DNA of 64,000 nt from NCBI GenBank assembly GCA_022828595.1, contig JAKGHH010000004.1, positions 85,092,270 through 85,156,269 of the forward strand, written 5' to 3'. The position numbers and the translations under genes are program-made. The notes under the pieces are model-generated. The model ran no database searches, was not told the DNA's origin, and saw nothing but the letters and a program-made list of their open reading frames with translations. Below are positions 56,986 to 64,000 of the stretch, piece by piece. Within the stretch, counting starts at the first letter, position 1; each line of letters begins with the position of its first letter. Source of the DNA: Nelumbo lutea. Its lineage: Eukaryota; Streptophyta; Magnoliopsida; Proteales; Nelumbonaceae.

Positions 56986-58467
56986 ATTTCACTGGTAAGA
57001 AGTACTTATTTTTATAAGTACTTAGAAAAAAGTGTTGGAATCACACATTTAGTGGAAAAAAAACACATGCCTGTTTGGTAAATAAGTTAGGGCCCATTTG
57101 ATGCGTCTTTTCGCGTGGTCTCTCAGTTGTTTACAAGCTGAGAAGACCGATTTTTGATCTATTCCCGTTTGGCTCGCAAAAGATCTAGTTGCTTAAAGAC
57201 GGTGCACCAAAAAGACGCAAGAAGTCCATCTCGAGCTGATTTTGAGAAGCTTCAAATAAAGCTTCATGCATTTTTTGTATTTTAATCTCGCGTAGAAAGA
57301 TGCGTACAACTGCACGGAAAGACATACATTTGCCAAACTGTCTTTGGGCTGCCCAGATCTTATATCAAAAGCTCAATGCATCTTTTGACTGTCAGAGCTA
57401 CAAGATCTTCTAAAAAAGACGTGCCAAACGGGACATTAGGTATAAATGTTTTATTTTTCAAAATAAGCACTTAACAAATAAGCAATTTCAAGGTTGCTTT
57501 TTTATTAAAAAGTTTTCATAATGTCCAAACTGCCCCCATGAATGGAGAAAACCCTTGTCTTCTCCATTCGCCCAGTTTGAATAGGGCGTTAATGGCAAGA
57601 TATCAAAGAGCGATTGGTGAAGACTTTGAATATGAAAAATCAACCGGTGGGTGGGTTGTTTTTCAATTATAGCCAATCATCTTCGTCTCCCTTTTTTGTT
57701 TTTTGTGATCTGAAATCTTCAACCAAAACCCTACCTGAAACGCACCGGCAGGTAAAGCTCCCTCCACCTATCACTTTGATCATTTTTAGTTTTTTATCTT
57801 TTTTCTTGTATATTTTAGTGAAAGTCGATTTTTTTTTTATTTTTCAATTATATGAATTGAAAAAATGATGCATGTTATGAACAACTATGATTTTTTCTCA
57901 TTATTGTTGAATATTATAGAAATATTATGCAATTATTTGAATTTTTTTTGTTATGTTCTTTCATATTCCAAATTTTGCTTCATTTTTTCAGGAATTTTAA
58001 TGTGAATAATTGGTGAATGTATGAATTTATTTTGTTATGTTCTTGCATATTCCGAATGTTGCTTCACTTTTTTTTTGGAATTTTAATGTGAATAATTGGT
58101 AAATGTGTGAATTATTATTATTATTAGGTCATTATCATTATTGTTATTATTACAATTATTTTCATTGTCATTGTTTTTATTCATTTTTGGTCTATTTGGG
58201 TCCACATGGTACTCTACGTGTGGGTCCATGTGGGCTAAAATTGTTTATATGTGTGAAAAACATTATTTATATGTGTGGGTGAAATGAGGGCTAAAATTGT
58301 CATTTAAAATAAAATAAGCACTTGTGGGGATACTAGTTCACCAAATATCCCCACCCTAATAAGTGATTTGGCAAATGGGTCACTAAACAGCCTTAAGTGG
58401 TTGTTAAAATAAGCACTTATGCAACAAGTGCCTATTTTAACAATCACTTAATCACCAAACATAGCCT
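56986..58467. repeat. hAT-like inverted-repeat element
   Basis: Left GCCCTGTTTGATTTCACTGG followed by AAGTACTTATTTTTATAAG; right AAGTGCCTATTTTAACAATC, then CACTTAATCACCAAACATAG. Ends are imperfect inverted repeats rich in AAGTGCTTATTTT. It contains the smaller element at 57090-57436; no coding sequence recognised. Confidence 0.5.
57090..57436. repeat. Nested MITE, about 347 bp
   Basis: Left GGGCCCATTTGATGCGTCTT and right (inverted) ATGTCCCGTTTGGCACGTCT match over about 25 bases. TTAG occurs at both borders and may be part of a target duplication. Confidence 0.65.
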
Positions 58468-58734
58468 TAGTTTTACATTTACAAAATTAGACTACTTTAA
58501 TCAAGAAATCCAAAATTTGATCTTATTTTTTCCTTAGAATACCTATACTACCTATGAGTGCTTATTAGAAAACTATAAACACTTTTATATCAAATAAGTA
58601 CTCCCAAAAACTTGCCTATAGGCTTGCAACTATTGCAAACCGTGCTTTCAGTCTATAAGGATAGAGAGCAAGGAGGTTCAAGAGAACCATATGATCCACA
58701 ATATGGATTAGGCTAAGAGGAAATCGGCTTTGGT

Positions 58735-58886
58735 GCTCACAAGACCATGCTCATACCGTTCGCACAGTCCTTTGCAGCCTTGCATTGGGAATATCACTTT
58801 ATGAACAAAAAGCATACGAGTATGGAGATATTCTCAATGCACGGCTGTAAAAGGTTGTGCAAACAATGTGAGTACAGTCTTGTGAG
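58735..58886. repeat. Foldback MITE, second full copy
   Basis: GCTCACAAGACCATGCTCAT at the left pairs with TGAGTACAGTCTTGTGAG at the right; the arms contain CCTTGCATTGGGAATATC and GATATTCTCAATGCACGG. Same family as 35370-35535. Confidence 0.7.
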
Positions 58887-58949
58887 AATTGAAGCCAATC
58901 TTAGCAAAGAGAGGATCTGAGCTCCTCCACTTTGGTGGATCAATTGAAA

Positions 58950-59690
58950 ATCATTTCTTGGAACATAAGAGGATCAATTCATGCCAAAGAAGAGTGGCAT
59001 TGGGCTTCTAGAAAAAGTGGGACCCTTTAATTCTTTACATTCAATAAACTAAGCTAGAGGATGTCACTATGGAAATTATTAGAAGCTTATGGGGTGATAG
59101 GGACTGCAAATGTGAGGCAGTACCAATAGTTGGTACAGTAGAAGGCTTGCTGATCATCTGGGATCCAAGTTGTTTATTGGCTCAAGAAGTGGTAAAGGGA
59201 ATGCTTTCTATTTAAGTTTTATTCCAATCGTAAGGAGATCTCTTAAATCGGGTTTTAACTATTCTCTATGGCCCAACTAAAGATAATAGAAGGTCAGAGT
59301 TATGGGTTGAACTAGATGGGATTAGAGAGAGATCTATGAGGATTTCCTTGGGTGGTTGGAGGGGATTTCAACACAATCAAGTTTTCTCATGAAAATAAGT
59401 GAGAAAACCATAGATGTAGAGGCCAACAAGGCTTCTCTTAGTTCATGAGAAGATGGAATTAGTAGACCTACCACCAACAGAGTAGGTTACACTTGGACAA
59501 ACAATCAAGAGGAACCAAGAAAAATTAGATAGATTTGTAATTTATACTCAATGGGAAGACAAATTCCCAAACCTATCCTAAGAAGCTCTTCCTTAACCCA
59601 AGTTGAATCATTCCCCAGTCCTCTTAGATTGCAAAGGAATTGCCTCGGTAAAAAAAAAAAAAAACCTTTTGGATTCAAACATATGTGGCT
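58950..59690 (+). pseudogene. LINE, endonuclease part
   Basis: Starts at LKIISWNIRGSI, the typical start of the L1-type apurinic endonuclease domain. Further blocks: GTVEGLLIIWDPS and VGGDFNTIKFSHENK (catalytic GDFN) in shifting frames, and PFGFKHMWL at the end before the insertion. ORF1 is absent. Frameshifts and stops throughout. Confidence 0.8.
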
Positions 59691-59930
59691 ACAAGTAGAC
59701 CTGTTCAAGGGCCAGGTCGGGCTTTGCCTCTACATTAATGGAATATGCTCAGGCACGAGCTTGAGCCCGGCCCGACCATCGGGCCTAGGTCTTGAGCCCG
59801 AGCTCAACCCTCATATAAAGCCTGAAGCCTGGGCCCAACCTGAAATTTGGAAAAAAGATTTTTTTTCCTTTTTTATTAAATTAAAAACTATTTTATTTAT
59901 ATTAAAAGACCTCAAAACCTAAAAAAATAA

Positions 59931-61410
59931 GGGTAAATTTCTTAAACTACCCTTATGGTGTAGCTAATTGACTAAGTATACCCTTACTGTTTGAAAATTG
60001 ATTGACGCTACCCCTACTGTTTCTAACAATTGACTAGCTCTACCCTTATCGTCTGCTTTCGTTAATATTCCATCAAATTCATATACAGATGATGTATATT
60101 TTAAAAAAACCCAATTTTACCCTTACTATCTTCTTCCTTTCAACAACAAACCAGTTTGGGATGGAGAGAGATTCATTTTGTATGGGGTTAGATCATCTCA
60201 TCACAATAACAAGTCCACCATTCAAAAGATGCAAAGCGTTAGTGATAGAGGTTAACTGTTGAAGTTGGATTGGATGCCTGGAAACATTATTGATTGAAGA
60301 CAATATTAGACAACCAACAATGGTCCGTTTTCATTTCTTCTCATGAAAGACAAATAGCTACCATGCACCATCTCGGTTATCGACCTTCACAGTACTATGT
60401 GCTTATATCTGAGTTTGTCTGGTAAAAGCTGGGGACAAAAGGGTTTCTTTTTCATTTAAGATGGATTGTAGAGGGATGATTTACTGAGACAAGATGGGAT
60501 CATCGTTGCAACACAGCTGATTGAAGACTCAATCAATGGTTTAAACGATGGAGCTCTGGATGAAGCATAGCTCTAGGTTTCACACTTGTTGTCTTATGGG
60601 GTTGAGGGGAAGATTTGGTCTGTTGGGTCGCTATGGATGGGGATATGCAAGGCAGATTTTGGATGGGGAGGCCAAAGAAGGTGGAGTTAAAGCTTGTTGT
60701 GCTCCCGTAGGTTCAATAGGGAGAGACCCCATTATTCTCAGCTTTATGGTTCTGTCGTCAACCATTCATGCCCTGTTATCCTTCCCAAACCAATTGTCCT
60801 TAACCCTAACTCATCTTGTAATTGGTGTTTCTATCGTGATGGCCTGGTGTGGTTGTTGTTACTGTCCTCAAACTCTGGGTACGGTCGTTCTACTTCTCGT
60901 CTGCTACAACCCTCACGCTATTGAGTATATATGAGTTCAGCCAATATCTCAGATTTTAGTGATGGTGCTGCAACTTCAGCGGTGCTCAAAGACGGTAAAC
61001 TAATTGCCATAAAGAAGCTTACTGTGTCAAGCCTTGTTAGTCCCATGAATATTTCAAGATCTAGTCATCATCCGCCATTCTGGAGAAGAGAATGAGAGGG
61101 AGAGGGAGAGATTCGAGTAAGGGTCCCATATTCGAGATATGAGAGATACTCATATGTGAGATTCGGTCATCACCCATTGTTCCAATAGTTTCAACGGTTC
61201 TGGTAGTTCCAGCAAAGAGGGAGAGATCCAAGTAATCTATAGTGGAGGGTAAAATAGTCTTTTTATTTATCTCCGTTAATGCATGTTAATGATTAAGAAG
61301 GATTAGTCAATTGTCAGAAACACTAAGGGTAGCATTAGTCAATTTTCAAATAGTAAGGGTATACTTAGTTAATTAGCTAAACCATAAGGATAGTTTAATG
61401 AAAGATCTCA
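59931..61410. mobile_element. Inner long inverted-repeat element carrying a kinase fragment
   Basis: Left GGGTAAATTTCTTAAACTAC then CCTTATGGTGTAGCTAATTG; right, when inverted, TTTCATTAAACTATCCTTAT then GGTTTAGCTAATTAACTAAG. The arms match over roughly 75-100 bases including AAGTATACCCTTACT. The interior of about 1.2 kb has no transposase. The size and plan resemble Pack-type non-autonomous elements. Confidence 0.75.
60961..61041 (+). pseudogene. Fragment of an LRR receptor-like kinase
   Basis: DGAATSAVLKDGKLIAIKKL followed by TVSSLVS. This matches the kinase region just after the glycine-rich loop in the plant LRR-kinase group that reads VYK..L.DG..VAIKKLTVSSLVKSQ, including the ATP-binding Lys. 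Only about 27 residues are recognisable, and the glycine loop and the rest of the kinase are missing. Confidence 0.6.
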
Positions 61411-61660
61411 CTATTACTTGAAAAAAGAGAAGAAAATAAAGAAAAAATATATTATATATTTTTATTATATAATACATTATCAAGTCAAGCTCGGGCTTAG
61501 GCTGACTTTTTTGAGAAAGCCCAAGCCCAACCCAAAAAATGGTCAAACCCGGACTTTAGGCCTAAGCACAAGCTTGCGGGCCTGAAATCCTGTCCAAGCC
61601 CGACTTAAATCGACTTGGGTTGGACTAGCCCGTCAGGCTACTTAGCCCATGAACAAGTCT

Positions 61661-63424
61661 GGCTGTAGGAGGAAGGAACCTTGGAACTTTTGAAGAAGTG
61701 GTGGGAGGATTTTAACATAAAGTGGACAACAAACCACATATTCAGTAAGAAATTATCTCACCTGAAATTTGAACTAAAAAGATGGAGTAGACAAAACTTT
61801 AAAGATAGAGATAGGAAAAATCTAAATGCTTACAAGCAATCGAGGATATTGATAGAGTGAAAGAATAGAGGACAATTTCCACAAAGGAAAAATTTTAAAG
61901 CACTAAGGTGAAGTTGGAATTTAATAAGATTTGCCATCAAGAAGAAATCAAATGGAGACAAAGATCTAGATGCTTATGGTTGAAACAAGGGGATAAAAAC
62001 ACTTTTTTCTTCCACAAGATGGATAATGGAAGAAGAGGAGAAAATCTTATTAAGAGATTGGAGGAAGGAGAAGAGGTGATTGAGGGACATGAAAGAATCA
62101 GAAGTGCAACCATTAACTTCTACCAAAATCTTACAAAGAAAGATGGAAAAGGAGGCCAAAGTTGAATGGCCTAAACTTTCGAACATTACCCCAAGAAGTT
62201 GCTAGCCATTTGGAGGAAGCCTTTATAAAGGAAGAAAATTCCATTGCTATCTATGAAATGGAATGGGATAAGGCCCCTAGCCCAAATGATTTAACAATGG
62301 AGTTTCATAAAAAATGCTAGAGTTTCATCAAGGGAGACTTAATGAAGGTGTTTGATGAGTTCCATCAAAATGGAGCCTTAAAAGAAGCCTAAACTCCACT
62401 TTTCTATCATTAATCCCTAAGAAGAAAGGGGCAGCTTGCCTAAAAGATTTTAGGCCAATAAGTCTATTTGGTAGTGTTTACAAAGTGATCACAAAAGTGC
62501 TATGAAAAAGGCTAAGATTAGTGATGGAGATTATGATTTTAGATTCTCAAAGAGCTTTCATTGACAGAAGGCAGATCATTGATGGGGTTCTAGTAGAAAA
62601 TGAACCGCTTAATTCAAGACAAAGAAGTTAAGAAGAGGGAGTTTCTTTAAGGTAGACCTAGAGAAAACTTTTGACCATGTAAATTGGGAATTTCTGGATT
62701 ATATGTTAATGAGGTTCAATTTTGGAAGGCTTTTGGAAGGAAATGGAGGAACTGAATGAAGGTTTGCACAAATACAACAAGCTTCTCAGTGTTAATAAAT
62801 GGCAGCTCAGTAGGTAATTTTCACAACTTCAAGGGAATTAGACAATGATATCATTTATCTCAATTGCTTTTCATTTGCATCATTGAGGCCCTTAGCTCAA
62901 TGGTGAACAAAGCGGTAGAGGGGGGATTCGTAGAGGGCTTCAAAGTAGGAGAACATCCGATGATTACTTTCCTGCAATACGCGAACGACACTATTTTCTT
63001 TGCTAACACTTCTCATGACCATTTGGAGGCTATTAGGATGATCCTTATTTGGTTTGAAGTGGTGTTTGGGCTAAAGGTGAATATTTACAAAAGTGAATTA
63101 TTGGTAATAGAAGATGGTTTCAACATTGAGCAACTAGCAAATGTAGTAGGATATAAGATATGTAAATTTCCTACAAAATACTTAGGAATGCCTCTCGAGG
63201 AAAAATGCATTTCCAAGAAGATTTGGGAACTAGTGGTAGAAAGAATTAAAAGAAGGCTAGCTTCTCGGAAGCCAATATATCTATCAAAAGGTGGAAAACT
63301 TACATTGTTAAAAAGTATGCTTTCTTCCCTTCCTACTTACCTCTTATCACTCTTCCCTATCAAATTTCAAGAAAGGAATAAAGTTGGTTGCAAGAGATGG
63401 AACAAGAATCATATTTTGGCATGA
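61661..63424 (+). pseudogene. LINE, linker and reverse transcriptase
   Basis: Continues the LINE after the insertion. The linker has LSHLKFELKRW and EEIKWRQRSRCLWLKQGDKN. Reverse transcriptase blocks follow: [36 protein letters not shown] and, in the open 62864-63424 part, FLQYANDTIFF at about 62972-63004. The catalytic box is usually YADDT, so an Asp-to-Asn change has occurred, and the downstream YLGMPL is present. Stops and frameshifts, for example near 62160, 62320, 62500 and 62640, show decay. Confidence 0.88.
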
Positions 63425-63529
63425 TATCTGATGTGGCGATAGTTCTCTCAAAGAGAGCTTTCCATAGCTTTTCGATATTTCACAAAACAAAGACTACCTA
63501 GTTTTAGAGACTTTTTTTCTTCAGGATCA

Positions 63530-63960
63530 AGGGACTGGAGTTTGGAGCCCCTCCGAAAAACTGTAGCCCCACCCAAAGTGGCCTTCTTCACTTGGGTCAC
63601 TTCTTTAGGAAAATGTTTGACTGCTCAGAACCTGGCAAAGAGAGGAAGACTAATGGAGCCTAGCAATGTGTAGAGAAAGCTCTAAAGACATGGAGCATAT
63701 ATATCTTAACTGCAAGTTTGCAGGGGAGCTTTGATTGAAGGCTTTGAGATGCTTCGGGGTGTCGTGCTTCCCTAAAGGTCTTTTGGAATTACTTTGGAGT
63801 TGGAACCTAGCATTTATTTCTATTGACTCAGTTTGGACAAAGAGGAATTAGAGGATTTTCTAGGACAAGTACAACTCATTTGATTTAATGCTCAAAGTTT
63901 TTTGGGGAATAATTTATTCTTGGGTGGCTTTTCATAAATTATTCAAGAACACTCCTTAAA
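63530..63960 (+). pseudogene. LINE, zinc-binding tail (zf-RVT)
   Basis: APPKVAFFTWVTSLGKCLTA, NLAKRGRLMEPSNVC and KDMEHIYLNCKFAGEL follow the plant LINE zf-RVT pattern with Cys/His residues. Stops interrupt it. The element probably ends near or beyond the window edge; no poly(A) tail is visible. Confidence 0.8.
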
Positions 63961-64000
63961 ACACTTTCTTTTAACAACTACAACATTTTTGTGTCTATGG

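Larger units (their letters stand above)
59696..61660. mobile_element. GTTCAAGGGCC-type inverted-repeat element inserted in the LINE, itself interrupted
   Basis: Ends TAGACCTGTTCAAGGGCC and (inverted) AGACTTGTTCATGGGC are inverted repeats. Both flanks are rich in GGGCTCGGGC / GCCCAAGCCC. Without the inner insertion its length would be about 485 bp, similar to the element at 36026-36515. It separates the LINE endonuclease part from the reverse transcriptase part. Confidence 0.7.

Noticed and set aside
57614..57868. 84-codon plus-strand frame
   Set aside because: Lies inside an inverted-repeat element, low complexity at its end, no domain.
60548..60934. 128-codon open frame within the inner inverted-repeat element
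   Set aside because: Hydrophobic C-terminal part but no recognisable similarity; another frame of similar length overlaps it.

Overview
This window is nuclear DNA from a flowering plant, probably a woody species with a repeat-rich genome. Three things show this: plant-specific host genes (a WPP-domain RanGAP, a P/U-type cyclin, a cytosolic ribosomal protein S16 gene with telo-box motifs), nested LTR retrotransposons of plant lineages, and many miniature inverted-repeat elements. The species cannot be named from the sequence. Host genes are sparse; most of the window is transposon.

Left part (1-20 kb): a minus-strand RanGAP gene with an in-frame TGA and a duplicated acidic tail (963-2735). 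It is followed by a Ty1/Copia element (4412-15985, 5-bp target duplication AAAGC) into which a complete Ty3/Gypsy element (8293-13984, target duplication CACAA) has inserted. The Copia target may lie in a minus-strand exon. A possible minus-strand first exon lies at 17986-18170, and a three-copy tandem repeat separates it from a minus-strand tRNA-Gly(CCC).

20-31 kb: a full-length but decayed Tat-lineage Gypsy element (20414-31407, target duplication ATTAT). It has a second RNase H, a seven-unit tandem repeat downstream of the integrase, and an antisense gene with its own TATA box.

31-39 kb: no genes seen. The region is packed with small inverted-repeat elements, including three copies of one family of about 300 bp, and holds a probable degenerate LTR.

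39-46 kb: an intact cyclin-U3/P3 type gene with two coding exons and a likely 5'UTR intron; a SINE sits in its coding intron.

46-52 kb: minus-strand LINE remnants, one with a perfect 185-bp tandem duplication, then intact RPS16 on the minus strand.

52-64 kb: a nested mosaic. A Mutator-like element with a 9-bp target duplication carries a Copia fragment that is itself split by a solo LTR (target duplication ATGTC). Next comes a second inverted-repeat element carrying a broken piece of a chitinase-like (CTL1-type) gene. A LINE then runs to the end of the window, interrupted by a small element that hosts a third inverted-repeat element with a receptor-kinase fragment. The gene-fragment-carrying elements between 52 and 61.4 kb are the most unusual part of the window.
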